NCBI GenBank assembly: GCA_023391695.1
Contig: JAEWAK010000073.1
Location: forward strand, 111,544-175,543
Direction: 5' to 3'
Origin: Bacillota bacterium
Lineage (GTDB): Bacteria > Bacillota > Clostridia > Lachnospirales > Lachnospiraceae
DNA length: 64,000 nucleotides
Part shown: one piece after another, positions 9,000 to 18,564 of the stretch
How positions within the stretch are numbered: the stretch's first letter is position 1
Layout: the number at the start of each line of letters is the position of its first letter
Notes under the pieces: model-generated
Told to the model about the DNA's origin: nothing
Databases searched by the model: none
The model's input: only the letters and a program-made list of their open reading frames with translations
Program-made: the position numbers and the translations under genes

Positions 9000-9977
9000 A
9001 TGGGCGACGTCTTGTCTCAAAATGAGATTGACAATCTGCTTAAGGCGTTAAGCAGTGGTGAACTGGACGCGGACGAATTTAAGGGGAACGGTGAAAAACA
9101 GGTAAAAAATTATGATTTTGCCAGACCGTCGAAATTCTCGAAAGAACATCTTAGAACTTTAGAGATTATATTTGAACATTATGGGAGATTGCTTTCTACG
9201 AATTTACCGGCTTACTTTAGAAAAAACGTACAGGTTGAGGTTATGAATTCTGAGGCGGTTGCCTATTCTGAATTTACCAATGCATTGTCGAATCCGGTTT
9301 TATTGGGAATCGTAGATTTTTCTCCACTGGAAGGAAATATCATTATTGAAATTGCAGATAATCTCGGATATGCCATGGTTGACCGAATGTTAGGCGGCGG
9401 CGGAACTCCTTTGGAGAAAGCAAGGGATTTTACTGAGATTGAATTAATAATAATTGAGAGAATATTTAATGTTTGTACCAACCTTTTAAGTGAACCCTGG
9501 GATAATGTCATACATTTGGAACCGAGATTAATCCGGATTGAAACCAATTCACAGTTTGCTCAGATCATTGCTCCAAGCGAAATGACATCCATAATTACAA
9601 TGAATATAAAGATTGGTAATGTAGAAGGTATGATGAACGTTTGTCTGCCTTATGCATGTTTGGAAAGCGTCATAGATAAATTGAATACGAAATACTGGTT
9701 CTCAACCATGCAGATCAAAGATGATGAAACTTATAAAGAATTAATTGAAATTGCAATAGCAAAAGCAAAGATTCCAATTAAAGCAGTACTTGGTAAAAGC
9801 GCCATATCTGTTAATGATTTTCTGGGCTTACAAAGAGGAGACATCATTAAGTTGAATACGAAGGTAGAGGATGAGCTGAATATTTATGTTGGCAACATAA
9901 ATAAATTCAAAGCATTACCGGGTGCATCTTCAGATTCTTATGCGGTAAGAATTTCATCAATTATTAGAGAGGAGTAA
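9000..9977 (+). CDS. fliM: Flagellar motor switch protein FliM
   Basis: FliM forms the middle of the C-ring and binds CheY-P. The N-terminal peptide LSQNEIDNLLKAL is the conserved CheY-binding segment; the core carries YDFARPSKFSKEHLRTLEII and MVDRMLGGGGTP, and the C-terminus has a SpoA-type domain (residues about 245-320). At 325 residues the length is normal. ATG 9000 is chosen over ATG 8994 because GGGAGGT at 8986-8992 would leave only one base before 8994. A GGTGATT/AATCACC inverted repeat lies in the gap upstream. Confidence 0.96.
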   Translation: MGDVLSQNEIDNLLKALSSGELDADEFKGNGEKQVKNYDFARPSKFSKEHLRTLEIIFEHYGRLLSTNLPAYFRKNVQVEVMNSEAVAYSEFTNALSNPVLLGIVDFSPLEGNIIIEIADNLGYAMVDRMLGGGGTPLEKARDFTEIELIIIERIFNVCTNLLSEPWDNVIHLEPRLIRIETNSQFAQIIAPSEMTSIITMNIKIGNVEGMMNVCLPYACLESVIDKLNTKYWFSTMQIKDDETYKELIEIAIAKAKIPIKAVLGKSAISVNDFLGLQRGDIIKLNTKVEDELNIYVGNINKFKALPGASSDSYAVRISSIIREE

Positions 9978-9983
9978 CAGAAT

Positions 9984-11144
9984 ATGGATGGTATGTTATC
10001 TCAAGAAGAGATTAATGCGCTTCTAAGTGGTATGAGTTCTAACATAGAGAGTGCGGGAGTTAATACTGAATTAGAAACATTAACCGATGAGGAAAAGGAT
10101 GCGGTAGGTGAAATTTCCAATATCAGTATGGGAACAGCGGCGACGACATTATCTGCCCTGGTTAACCAGAAAGTTATTATTACGACACCGGTAGTTTCTT
10201 ATGCTACCTGGGATGATCTGGCAGATAATTACACCAGGCCATGTGTCTTTATCCAGATATATTACAAAGACGGCTTAGACGGCAATAATATTTTAATTTT
10301 AAAGGAAACCGATGTTAAAATCATAACCGATCTGATGATGGGCGGAGATGGCTCCAATATGGAGGGAGGCCTTTCGGAATTACACTTAAGCGCTATCAGC
10401 GAAGCCATGAATCAGATGATGGGATCCGCATCGACTTCGATTTCGGCTATGTTGGAAAAAAGGGTGGATATCAGCCCTCCCATTGCCAAGCTGGTCGATT
10501 TGAATGAAACCATTGACGCAGCAGATATTACTCCTTTCCTGAAAGAACAATTCGTTAAAGTTTCTTTCAAAATGCAAATCGGAGATCTTGTGGACAGCGA
10601 GCTGTTACAATTATATCCGTTTGATTTTGCCAGAGATTTATATAAAAAATTTATAAAAGAAGATCCGGTGCAGGATAACTCAAAAAAAGCAGATACAAAA
10701 CCACAGCCGCAGGCAGCACCTACGGAAGCTAGTGTACCAACAAATCAAGCACAGATGTCACAAGAAGGCCAAATGCCAAATATGCAGCAAATGCAAGGCG
10801 CACAAAATATGTATGGGGGGATGAATTTTATGATGCCACCGGTTCAGGACGTAAATGTTTCGCCGGCTCAGTTCCAGCCGTTTATTACACCTCAGAATCC
10901 TGTTATACAACCAGAAAATATTGATCTGATTATGGATGTACCGTTAGAAGTCACGGTTGAATTAGGAAGAACAAGCAAATCCATAAAAGAAATATTGGAG
11001 TTTTCACCGGGTACTATAATTGAATTAACTAAACTTGCAGGAGAACCGATCGATGTTCTCGTAAATGGTAAGTTTGTGGCAAAAGGTGAGGTTGTTGTTA
11101 TCGAAGAATCCTTTGGTATCAGGGTTACTGAAATAGTTAAATAA
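9984..11144 (+). CDS. fliY: Flagellar motor switch phosphatase FliY
   Basis: FliY is the Gram-positive C-ring protein that replaces FliN and dephosphorylates CheY-P. Domains in order: an N-terminal CheY-binding peptide LSQEEINALLSGM (residues 5-17); a CheC/CheX/FliY phosphatase region (about 30-220) with two E-x2-N motifs in VGEISNISMGTAATTLS and SEAMNQMMGSASTS; a Gln/Met/Pro-rich linker (about 225-305); and a C-terminal FliN/SpoA domain (about 310-386) with VTVELGRTSKSIKEIL. Both phosphatase sites look intact. It follows fliM directly and cheC lies further down the same operon. Confidence 0.95.
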   Translation: MDGMLSQEEINALLSGMSSNIESAGVNTELETLTDEEKDAVGEISNISMGTAATTLSALVNQKVIITTPVVSYATWDDLADNYTRPCVFIQIYYKDGLDGNNILILKETDVKIITDLMMGGDGSNMEGGLSELHLSAISEAMNQMMGSASTSISAMLEKRVDISPPIAKLVDLNETIDAADITPFLKEQFVKVSFKMQIGDLVDSELLQLYPFDFARDLYKKFIKEDPVQDNSKKADTKPQPQAAPTEASVPTNQAQMSQEGQMPNMQQMQGAQNMYGGMNFMMPPVQDVNVSPAQFQPFITPQNPVIQPENIDLIMDVPLEVTVELGRTSKSIKEILEFSPGTIIELTKLAGEPIDVLVNGKFVAKGEVVVIEESFGIRVTEIVK

Positions 11145-11166
11145 AATGAAATTATCAGTGCCCCGG

Positions 11167-11281
11167 GAAATCCGCCAGGATTTCGAGTTAGCCAGGACCC
11201 AAATATGCGGCTTCCACATATTTTGTTTGCATAAACGCATTTATGCGTTGTTCGATAGGACCGCAGTGACGGAACAGTCAC
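11167..11281 (+). repeat. Chain of hairpins before cheY, including family C copy 1
   Basis: The 178-base gap between fliY and cheY holds consecutive stem-loops: GAAATCC-GCCA-GGATTTC (11168-11185), a weaker ATATG/CATAT stem near 11204-11221, AACGCAT/ATGCGTT (11234-11249), GTTC-GATA-GGAC (11250-11261), then GTGAC-GGAACA-GTCAC (11266-11281). The last two stems plus the shared CCGC-A linker match gaps before cheB and recU (family C). No T-run follows any stem, so simple termination is unlikely; a leader RNA structure is more likely. Confidence 0.6.
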
Positions 11282-11322
11282 AATAAACTAATAATACTAA
11301 CATATGATAGGAGATTAAAATA

Positions 11323-11685
11323 ATGGCAAAAAATATATTAATATGTGATGATGCTGCATTCATGAGAATGATGATTAAGGATATTTTAAGCAAGAATGGT
11401 TATACCATTGTTGGTGAGGCTGAAAACGGTGTGAAAGCAGTTGAAAAATTTAATGAAACCAGACCGGACCTGGTAATGATGGATATTACCATGCCGGAGA
11501 TGGACGGAATACAGGCCCTGAAAAAAATTAAAGCTGCTGATCCAAGCGCTAATATAATCATGTGTTCCGCAATGGGACAGCAGGCTATGGTTATCGAATC
11601 AATCCAATCCGGCGCCAAGGATTTTATTGTTAAACCATTTCAGGCAGACAGGGTACTTGAGGCAGTTAAAAAAGCAGTTGGTTGA
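11323..11685 (+). CDS. cheY: Chemotaxis response regulator CheY
   Basis: A 120-residue single receiver domain without an output domain. Acidic pocket residues in LICDDAAFMR, phospho-acceptor Asp54 in MMDITMPEMDG, the Ser of IIMCSAMG and Lys in FIVKPFQADR are all present. CheA phosphorylates it and CheY-P then binds FliM and FliY at the switch. Location directly after fliY and before fliO matches Firmicutes flagellar operons. RBS ATAGGAGAT sits upstream. It is the only single-domain CheY visible in the window. Confidence 0.95.
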   Translation: MAKNILICDDAAFMRMMIKDILSKNGYTIVGEAENGVKAVEKFNETRPDLVMMDITMPEMDGIQALKKIKAADPSANIIMCSAMGQQAMVIESIQSGAKDFIVKPFQADRVLEAVKKAVG

Positions 11686-11732
11686 TAGGTAGAGGCATTA
11701 ACCGGTAATTTGGTTTTGTCATGGGAGCTGGT

Positions 11733-12131
11733 ATGATTATTTTAGCTGCAGGTATGTCAGACTGGAATAGCTTACTTCAATTGCTTGGGGTAAGTATTCT
11801 ATTTATATTTATTCTTGTTATAACCTATTATACTACCAAATTTGTAGGCGGTGTAAAGCTTGGAATAACGAAAAACAGTAATTTTAAGGTTCTGGAGACC
11901 CATAAAGTCGCACAAAATAAATATCTTCAATTGATTCAGATTGGAACGAGATATTTTGTAATATCAATCGGTAAAGATGATATCCGGTTTCTGGCAGAAT
12001 TAAATGAAGGCGATATAATACAGCAGGAAGAATTGAAATCGCCAAAAAACAACTTTACGGAATTGTTTAATTCCGTAATAAAAAGACAAAAAGAAAAAAA
12101 TAAAGATGATCAGGAAAATGATCAACAGTAA
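11733..12131 (+). CDS. fliO: Flagellar biosynthetic protein FliO
   Basis: A 132-residue membrane protein with one strong transmembrane helix at about residues 15-37 (LLGVSILFIFILVITYYTTK) and a basic cytoplasmic domain containing FKVLETHKVAQNKYLQLIQI, typical of FliO/FliZ. FliO assists assembly of the FliP ring of the export gate. ATG 11733 is chosen since GGGAG (11724-11728) precedes it by five bases, while an ATG at 11721 overlaps that RBS. It is immediately upstream of fliP. Confidence 0.85.
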   Translation: MIILAAGMSDWNSLLQLLGVSILFIFILVITYYTTKFVGGVKLGITKNSNFKVLETHKVAQNKYLQLIQIGTRYFVISIGKDDIRFLAELNEGDIIQQEELKSPKNNFTELFNSVIKRQKEKNKDDQENDQQ

Positions 12132-12143
12132 AGGTTGGTATTC

Positions 12144-13013
12144 ATGAATACATTTGTTAAAAAGCACTTAAGAAGCATGCAGGGAATTATCAGAATCTTA
12201 TTTGTAATATGTATATTAACCTTTATTTTTGCTACTCCGGTTTATGCGGCAGGGGTTGGTAATAATAACAATACTGCTAATACCGCAGCAGGAGAGAATA
12301 CGGATACAAATGATGACTCTGATGTGGGTCTGAATGGGAATATAGGCCCTTTTCAGTTTAATCTGGATACGGGAAGTAAAGACGGAGGATTGACGTCCAC
12401 CCTTCAGATATTAGTAGTTCTGACGTTAATAACACTGGCTCCTTCCATTCTTATAATGGTTACGTCTTTTACACGTATTCTGATTGTACTGCATTTTGTC
12501 AGATCGGCTTTGGGAACTCAGACTACGCCCCCGAATCAGGTATTAATCGGCCTGGCATTATTTCTGACTTTCTTTATTATGTCGCCGGTATTTACCCAGA
12601 TTAATAATGATGCCATAAAGCCGTTATCGAGCGGTGAAATAACTCAGGAAGAAGCATTAAAGGCAGGAACTGCCCCTATAAGGGAATTTATGCTGGACCA
12701 GGTAAAGCCCAAAGATTTAAAATTATTTATGGATATAGCCCAGATCGGTCCGGTGGACTCCATGGATAAGATTCCGACAACCGTAATAATTCCCGCTTTT
12801 ATAATAAGCGAATTAAGGATCGCATTTATTATAGGTTTTGTTATTTATATACCATTTATTGTTATTGATATGGTTGTTGCGTCAACGCTGATGTCCATGG
12901 GTATGATGATGCTGCCGCCGACAACGATTTCCATGCCGTTTAAAATTCTGCTGTTTATTCTGGCTGATGGCTGGGGGTTAATTATCGGTGAATTAGTAAA
13001 AACATTTTATTAA
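12144..13013 (+). CDS. fliP: Flagellar type III export gate protein FliP
   Basis: FliP makes the pentameric core of the FliPQR export channel. The protein has a cleavable signal peptide (IIRILFVICILTFIFATPVY, cleavage near AAG), an Asn/Thr-rich spacer, and the conserved block LAPSILIMVTSFTRILIVL with ALGTQTTPPNQVLIGLALFL. The last two hydrophobic segments include the conserved SMGMMMLPPTTISMPFKILL. About 289 residues from ATG 12144; upstream AAGG lies close to fliO's stop. Confidence 0.96.
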   Translation: MNTFVKKHLRSMQGIIRILFVICILTFIFATPVYAAGVGNNNNTANTAAGENTDTNDDSDVGLNGNIGPFQFNLDTGSKDGGLTSTLQILVVLTLITLAPSILIMVTSFTRILIVLHFVRSALGTQTTPPNQVLIGLALFLTFFIMSPVFTQINNDAIKPLSSGEITQEEALKAGTAPIREFMLDQVKPKDLKLFMDIAQIGPVDSMDKIPTTVIIPAFIISELRIAFIIGFVIYIPFIVIDMVVASTLMSMGMMMLPPTTISMPFKILLFILADGWGLIIGELVKTFY

Positions 13014-13046
13014 TTCATTACGGATAAATAAAGGGAGCAAAGAAAA

Positions 13047-13322
13047 ATGAATGAAAATATTATTATTGATATTGCCAGAGATACACTTTGGTTAATCATT
13101 AAGGTATCAGCTCCTATGCTGATTACTTCCCTGGTAGTAGGTCTTGTGGTAAGTATCCTGCAGACAGTAACTTCAATACAGGAACAAACCCTCACATTTG
13201 TTCCGAAGGTAATTGCGGTTTTTCTGGTTATTATGCTGTTTGGAAGCTGGATGATGACCGAAGTAAGAGATTTTACGGTTAGCCTGATTACAAATATAGG
13301 CTATTACATTCAATCCTCATGA
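13047..13322 (+). CDS. fliQ: Flagellar type III export gate protein FliQ
   Basis: A 91-residue protein with two transmembrane helices (LWLIIKVSAPMLITSLVVGL and VIAVFLVIMLFGSWMM) joined by the conserved VSILQTVTSIQEQTLTFVPK loop. Four FliQ copies pack around the FliP-FliR cone. Its stop overlaps the fliR start by four bases (ATGA), which indicates coupled translation. An RBS-like AAAGGGAG lies before its ATG. Confidence 0.95.
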   Translation: MNENIIIDIARDTLWLIIKVSAPMLITSLVVGLVVSILQTVTSIQEQTLTFVPKVIAVFLVIMLFGSWMMTEVRDFTVSLITNIGYYIQSS

Positions 13323-14083
13323 CCTTTACTGTACATAATTTTGAGATTTTTTTGCTGATACTGGTGAGGATAACAGCGTTCATCTATGTGGCACCGTTTT
13401 TTAGCTTAAGGGATGTTCCTCAGAAAGTTAAAGTTGGATTTTCATTGTTTTTTTCATTTATCATGTTTCAGACGGTATCCGGGGATATACAGTATGATGG
13501 TGTTATCGGTTATGCCGCATTGGTCATAAGTGAGCTGATGGTCGGCTTAATCATAGGTTTTTTTACAAACGTAAGTTATTATATCCTGTCCTTTGCCGGC
13601 AGTATGATAGATATGGAAATCGGTTTTTCCATGGTCAATGAATTCGATCCCGTCTCCAATATACAGACGACCATTACCAGTAATTATTATATGTATGTCG
13701 TTATGTTAATAATGCTGGTAACAAACCTGCATCACTATATTATATTAGCTATTGCGGATACTTTTAAGGTAATACCCCTTGGGGCAGCTAATATCAGCCC
13801 TGATTTATATTTGCTGATGCTGCAGTTTATAAAAGAATATTTTATTATCGGGTTCCGCATCGTATTACCGATCTTCGCAGGAATGCTTATTGTAAATTCA
13901 ATTTTAGCTATTTTAGCTAAGATAGCACCCCAGCTGAATATGTTTGTAATTGGTCTCCAGCTAAAGGTTTTCGTAGGGTTGGTCATACTTTTTCTGCTGG
14001 TTGGTTTTACACCTGCGATTTCAGGATTTATTTTTGATGAAATGATCACGATGATGAAAGCTGCGGTTAATGCGTTATCTTAA
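13319..14083 (+). CDS. fliR: Flagellar type III export gate protein FliR
   Basis: A 254-residue protein of six or more hydrophobic segments, with ILVRITAFIYVAPFFSLRDV and VPQKVKVGFSLFFSF near the N-terminus and the internal segment MIDMEIGFSMVNEFDPVSNI typical of FliR. One FliR completes the FliP5-FliQ4-FliR1 channel. The start overlaps the end of fliQ by four bases, and flhB follows after 26 bases. Clostridial relatives sometimes carry a fused FliR-FlhB; here they are two separate genes. Confidence 0.94.
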   Translation: MTFTVHNFEIFLLILVRITAFIYVAPFFSLRDVPQKVKVGFSLFFSFIMFQTVSGDIQYDGVIGYAALVISELMVGLIIGFFTNVSYYILSFAGSMIDMEIGFSMVNEFDPVSNIQTTITSNYYMYVVMLIMLVTNLHHYIILAIADTFKVIPLGAANISPDLYLLMLQFIKEYFIIGFRIVLPIFAGMLIVNSILAILAKIAPQLNMFVIGLQLKVFVGLVILFLLVGFTPAISGFIFDEMITMMKAAVNALS

Positions 14084-14109
14084 AGAATCTGTGTGAGGAG
14101 GTCAAATCC

Positions 14110-15219
14110 ATGGAAAGGCTTTTAAAATATAACCTGCAGTATTTTGCAGAAGGAGCCGGCGGGGAAAAAACGGAAGAAGCCACCTCGAAAAAATTAACCG
14201 ATGCAAGAAATGAAGGACAGGTTGCCAGAAGTACCGATTTAATTACCGCATCCGCACTATTGGCATTATTCTTAACCTTAAAGAATTTTATCGGCATGAT
14301 CGGAAATAATTTTATCGGTTCCTTTATAAAAATTTACAACAGTATTCATGTCCTGGCGAAGGATGATTTTACCCATATGACCGCCCAGAATTTATTGCAG
14401 GATACCGCGTTTACCATATTGAAAATATCGGTTCCGTTATTTATATCAGCTTTTGCCGTGGCAGTCATAACAAATTTGTTTCAGGTAAAGTGGAAGCTTA
14501 CCGGTAAACCGCTGCAGCCAAAATTCAATAAATTTAACCCGGTCAGCGGATTTAAGAAAATCTTTTCAAAAGATAAGCTATTGGAACTTGTGAAAGAAGT
14601 AGTAAAAATCGGGGTGATTATCTATGTTGCTTATGATACCCTGCAAAAGCATAAGGATCTTCTGGCAAAGCTCTATGACATGGAATTGCTTCAGGCAATA
14701 TTTTTAATCGGTAATATTGTAATTGATTTAGGCTATAAGATCAGCATAATATTTCTTATCATTGGATTTGCTGACTATATTTATCAAAAATTTAAATTTA
14801 AAAAAGATATGAGGATGACAAAACAGGAAGTGAAAGATGAATATAAACAGGCAGAAGGAGATCCTCAGATCAAAGGTAAAATTCGTGCAAAAATGAGGGA
14901 AGCCTCTCAGAGAAGGATGATGCAGCATTTACCCGAGGCAGATGTAGTAATTACGAATCCGACCCACTTTGCGGCTGCAATAAAATATGATAAAGAAGTT
15001 TCGGAAGCACCAATTTTAATTGCGAAAGGTGCGGATTACTTAGCAGAAAAAATTAAAGAAATTGCCAGAGACAATAAAATCGCGATTGTTGAAAACAAAC
15101 CTCTGGCCAGAATGTTATATTACAATGTAGAAATAGGAAATGAAATTCCGCCGGAACTCTATCAAATGACAGCTGAAGTTCTGGCTTATGTATATAATCT
15201 GAATAATAACCATGCATAA
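14110..15219 (+). CDS. flhB: Flagellar export switch protein FlhB
   Basis: FlhB controls export substrate switching. It has an N-terminal cytosolic start (GEKTEEATSKKLTDARNEGQ, the standard FlhB/YscU opening), four membrane segments up to about residue 225, and a cytoplasmic domain. The self-cleavage motif NPTH is intact at about residues 282-285 (VVITNPTHFAAAIKYD). Length 369 residues is normal. RBS GAGGAGGTC precedes ATG 14110. Confidence 0.96.
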   Translation: MERLLKYNLQYFAEGAGGEKTEEATSKKLTDARNEGQVARSTDLITASALLALFLTLKNFIGMIGNNFIGSFIKIYNSIHVLAKDDFTHMTAQNLLQDTAFTILKISVPLFISAFAVAVITNLFQVKWKLTGKPLQPKFNKFNPVSGFKKIFSKDKLLELVKEVVKIGVIIYVAYDTLQKHKDLLAKLYDMELLQAIFLIGNIVIDLGYKISIIFLIIGFADYIYQKFKFKKDMRMTKQEVKDEYKQAEGDPQIKGKIRAKMREASQRRMMQHLPEADVVITNPTHFAAAIKYDKEVSEAPILIAKGADYLAEKIKEIARDNKIAIVENKPLARMLYYNVEIGNEIPPELYQMTAEVLAYVYNLNNNHA

Positions 15220-15301
15220 AATGATTGCAGGGCATGTTAATAATTACAGCATAAATAAATGCAATGCATTTATAGTAAATACTCACTAGGGGGTAGCACA
15301 A

Positions 15302-17335
15302 ATGAAAAAAACGGATTTAGTCATAGGGTTATATCTCTTGGCGGCAATTATATTTCTGATTGTTCCAATCCCTTCCGGATTACTGGATATATTATTGGCT
15401 ATGAATATCTCCATTGCATTGGTTGTCATATTTAATGCTCTATTTACGAAAGAGGTATTGAACATGGCTTCGTTCCCGACCATATTATTGTTTACTACCA
15501 TATTCCGTATTTCATTAAATGTATCTACCACCAGGTTGATTCTTACAACCGGTGAGCCGGGTAATGTAGTAGAAACTTTTGGTAATTTCGTCGGCGGCGG
15601 AGATCCGATCGTTGGTATTATTGTTTTTATCATATTGATTTTAGTACAGTTTATGGTTATTAATAAAGGTTCCGAAAGAGTTGCGGAAGTAACTGCCAGG
15701 TTTACCCTGGATGCTATGCCGGGTAAACAGATGGCTATTGATGCGGATCTTAATACCGGTGCCATAACCGATGCACAGGCCAGGGAACGCCGGGAAAAGA
15801 TTCAGGAAGAAGCCAGCTTCTTTGGTTCCATGGATGGTGCTACGAAGTACGTAAAAGGAGATGCCATAGCAGGTTTAATTATAACGGTTATAAACTTTGC
15901 CGGCGGTATTGCCATGGGTATGCTCAGACAGGGAATTCCAATGGCTGAGGCATTTAATAAATATACGATACTGACAATCGGTGATGGCTTGGTAAGCCAG
16001 ATTCCGTCCCTGTTAATATCTTTAGCAACCGGTATCCTTGTAACGAAGGTATCCAAGGAAGCAGATTTTGGGGATTTGCTGGTAAAGCAGTTGTTTTCCA
16101 TTCCAAAAGTATTATATATGGTAGGCGGAACCCTGATTTTTCTTGGAATCGTAACACCTTTAAGTGCTTTGGTATTCTGTGCTTACGGCGTGGTATTTAT
16201 TATTACCGGCAGAGTAATGGCGGGCAGGATAGAAGTTGATAATATCGAAGAACAGGCGTCCATGGAAGAAATCTCCGGAGATGAAATCCGCAGGCCGGAA
16301 AATGTTGTTTCCCTGTTGCAGGTGGATCCCATCGAACTGGAATTTGGCTACGGTATCATACCTTTGGCAGACGTAAACCAGGGCGGTGACCTCTTAGACA
16401 GGGTAGTGCTAATCCGGAGGCAGATTGCTTTAGAGCTTGGATGTATTGTACCGATGATCCGTCTCAGGGATAATATCCAGCTAAACCCCAATCAATATGT
16501 TATTAAAATTAAAGGCATCCCGGTCAGTGAGGGTGAGATATTATTTGACCATTATATGGCAATGAACCCGGGCTATGTTGAAGAAGAAATTACAGGTATA
16601 CCTACCTTTGAACCTTCTTTCCACCTGCCGGCTATCTGGATAACGGAAAGCCAGCGTGAGCGGGCGGAATCCGTAGGATATACCGTAGTTGATCCGCCTT
16701 CCATCATTGCGACCCATTTGACGGAAATTATACGCAGCCATATACATGAGTTAATGACCAGACAGGATGTTCAGAATCTCATTAATAATGTGCAGGAAGC
16801 AAATCCTACCCTTATTACGGAATTAGTACCGAAATTACTGGGAGTAGGTGAAATCCAGAAAGTACTTCAGAATCTGTTAAAAGAAGGAATTTCCGTCCGG
16901 GATTTGATTACTGTCTTTGAAACGCTGGCAGATTACGCATCCACCACAAGGGATACCGACGTTTTAACGGAATATGCGAGACAGAGCTTAAAAAGGGCAA
17001 TCTCCAGCAAATATTTTCCGGCAAGCGAAACGACCAGCGTGGTTACTCTGGATCCTAAGATTGAACAGGAGATCATGGGTTCCGTAAAACAGACGGAACA
17101 GGGTGCTTACCTTGCATTAGACCCGGAAAAGACTCAGACGATTATACATTCTGTGGAGGAAGAAATCCAAAAATTAGAGAATATAGGTAAAAATCCAATT
17201 GTTATTACTTCCCCGATTGTAAGAATGTATTTTAAAAAACTAACGCAAGACTATTTTAAAGATTTAATTGTTATTTCTTATAATGAAATCGAATCTAATG
17301 TAGAATTACAGTCGGTAGGGATGGTGACAGTATAG
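15302..17335 (+). CDS. flhA: Flagellar export gate protein FlhA
   Basis: A 677-residue protein. The N-terminal half has about eight transmembrane helices, the conserved block NISIALVVIFNALFTKEVLN, FTLDAMPGKQMAIDADLNTG and the charged cytoplasmic loop RERREKIQEEASFFGSMDGA (the FHIPEP region). The C-terminal half is a cytosolic ring domain that docks chaperone-substrate complexes. RBS AGGGGG lies before ATG 15302. An 82-base gap after flhB contains an AAATG/CATTT stem-loop. flhF starts on the last base of its stop codon. Confidence 0.96.
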   Translation: MKKTDLVIGLYLLAAIIFLIVPIPSGLLDILLAMNISIALVVIFNALFTKEVLNMASFPTILLFTTIFRISLNVSTTRLILTTGEPGNVVETFGNFVGGGDPIVGIIVFIILILVQFMVINKGSERVAEVTARFTLDAMPGKQMAIDADLNTGAITDAQARERREKIQEEASFFGSMDGATKYVKGDAIAGLIITVINFAGGIAMGMLRQGIPMAEAFNKYTILTIGDGLVSQIPSLLISLATGILVTKVSKEADFGDLLVKQLFSIPKVLYMVGGTLIFLGIVTPLSALVFCAYGVVFIITGRVMAGRIEVDNIEEQASMEEISGDEIRRPENVVSLLQVDPIELEFGYGIIPLADVNQGGDLLDRVVLIRRQIALELGCIVPMIRLRDNIQLNPNQYVIKIKGIPVSEGEILFDHYMAMNPGYVEEEITGIPTFEPSFHLPAIWITESQRERAESVGYTVVDPPSIIATHLTEIIRSHIHELMTRQDVQNLINNVQEANPTLITELVPKLLGVGEIQKVLQNLLKEGISVRDLITVFETLADYASTTRDTDVLTEYARQSLKRAISSKYFPASETTSVVTLDPKIEQEIMGSVKQTEQGAYLALDPEKTQTIIHSVEEEIQKLENIGKNPIVITSPIVRMYFKKLTQDYFKDLIVISYNEIESNVELQSVGMVTV

Positions 17336-18564
17336 TGATAATTAAGAAGTTTCAGGCAAATACGGAAACAGAGGCTATTATGCTTGCCAAGGAAGAATTG
17401 GGTAAAGACGCTATAGTCATGAATATTAAGACAATTTCGCCAAAAGGGATTTATAAGCTGTTTCGGAAAGGTTCCGTAGAAATTACCGCTGCAGTGGATG
17501 ATACCATTTCGGCACCCGCTGCAAAGCAAGAGGCTGCCACTGCTGTGGAAAAAAGCAGTTTTAAATTAAATCCTAATATTATTTATGGCAAGAACGAAAG
17601 TTCGTTTGACATTAAGGACAGAGAGAAAAATATACTTGATGAAAAAAATGATGCTTCCGCAATTGAGAAAAAATTAAATAATTTACAGAATCTATTGGAA
17701 AAGCAGCTGAATGATAAGCAGACCGAGGAAAAGACGGAAGAGAAGAGAGCCGAGGAAAAAAAGGAAGAAAGAAATCTGCCCTATATACAGTTGATTTACA
17801 ATCAACTGGTCCGCAATGAAATGGATGAAAAATATGTGAATCAGCTCCTTGGTGAAATTGAAAATAAATTCAAAAAAGAGGCATCCATTGATAATGTTTT
17901 GGCGAATGTTTACCAGAAAATTATATTGAAGCTGGGACAGCCTCAGACCATAGAACTTCTGGAAAATAAAACAAAACTGGTATTTTTTATCGGTCCTACC
18001 GGTGTAGGTAAAACAACCACCATTGCCAAAATTGCTTCAAACTTAAAGCTTTCAAAGAAAGCAAAGGTAGCCATGGTAACCTCGGACACTTACCGGATCG
18101 CAGCAGTCGAACAGCTTCGGACTTATGCGAATATTCTCGGTGTACCCATGAAGGTTATTTATACGGAGGACGAAATAAAGGATGCAAAGGAAGAATTTAA
18201 GGATTTTGATGTCATATTAATAGATACTGCCGGCCGTTCCCATAAAAACCGGGAACAAAGGGATGATGTGGAAAAGCTGATACATACTGTTACGGAAGCG
18301 GAAAGGGAAGTTTATTTAGTCCTTAGTGCCACCACAAAGTATAAGGATCTTGTAAGGATTACGGAGTGTTATTCAGAAATTACAAACTACCGGCTGATCT
18401 TTACTAAGCTGGATGAGACTATTTCCGTCGGAAACATATTCAACATTAAAATGTTGACCAATGCTGATTTGTCTTACACGACAAACGGGCAGAATGTCCC
18501 GGATGATATAGGCAAAATTGATACCCAGGAAACTGCAAAGAAACTGTTAGGAGGCAATGATTAA
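17335..18564 (+). CDS. flhF: Flagellar placement GTPase FlhF
   Basis: FlhF is an SRP-type GTPase that sets the site and number of flagella. The N-terminal basic/variable domain (residues 1-150) includes MIIKKFQANTETEAIMLAKE; the NG GTPase domain follows with P-loop GPTGVGKTTT at about residues 220-229, TSDTYRIAAVEQL, DTAGRSHKN and TKLDE. GTG start at 17335 shares one base with the flhA stop. flhG starts within its stop codon, so the FlhF-FlhG pair is translated together. Confidence 0.95.
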   Translation: MIIKKFQANTETEAIMLAKEELGKDAIVMNIKTISPKGIYKLFRKGSVEITAAVDDTISAPAAKQEAATAVEKSSFKLNPNIIYGKNESSFDIKDREKNILDEKNDASAIEKKLNNLQNLLEKQLNDKQTEEKTEEKRAEEKKEERNLPYIQLIYNQLVRNEMDEKYVNQLLGEIENKFKKEASIDNVLANVYQKIILKLGQPQTIELLENKTKLVFFIGPTGVGKTTTIAKIASNLKLSKKAKVAMVTSDTYRIAAVEQLRTYANILGVPMKVIYTEDEIKDAKEEFKDFDVILIDTAGRSHKNREQRDDVEKLIHTVTEAEREVYLVLSATTKYKDLVRITECYSEITNYRLIFTKLDETISVGNIFNIKMLTNADLSYTTNGQNVPDDIGKIDTQETAKKLLGGND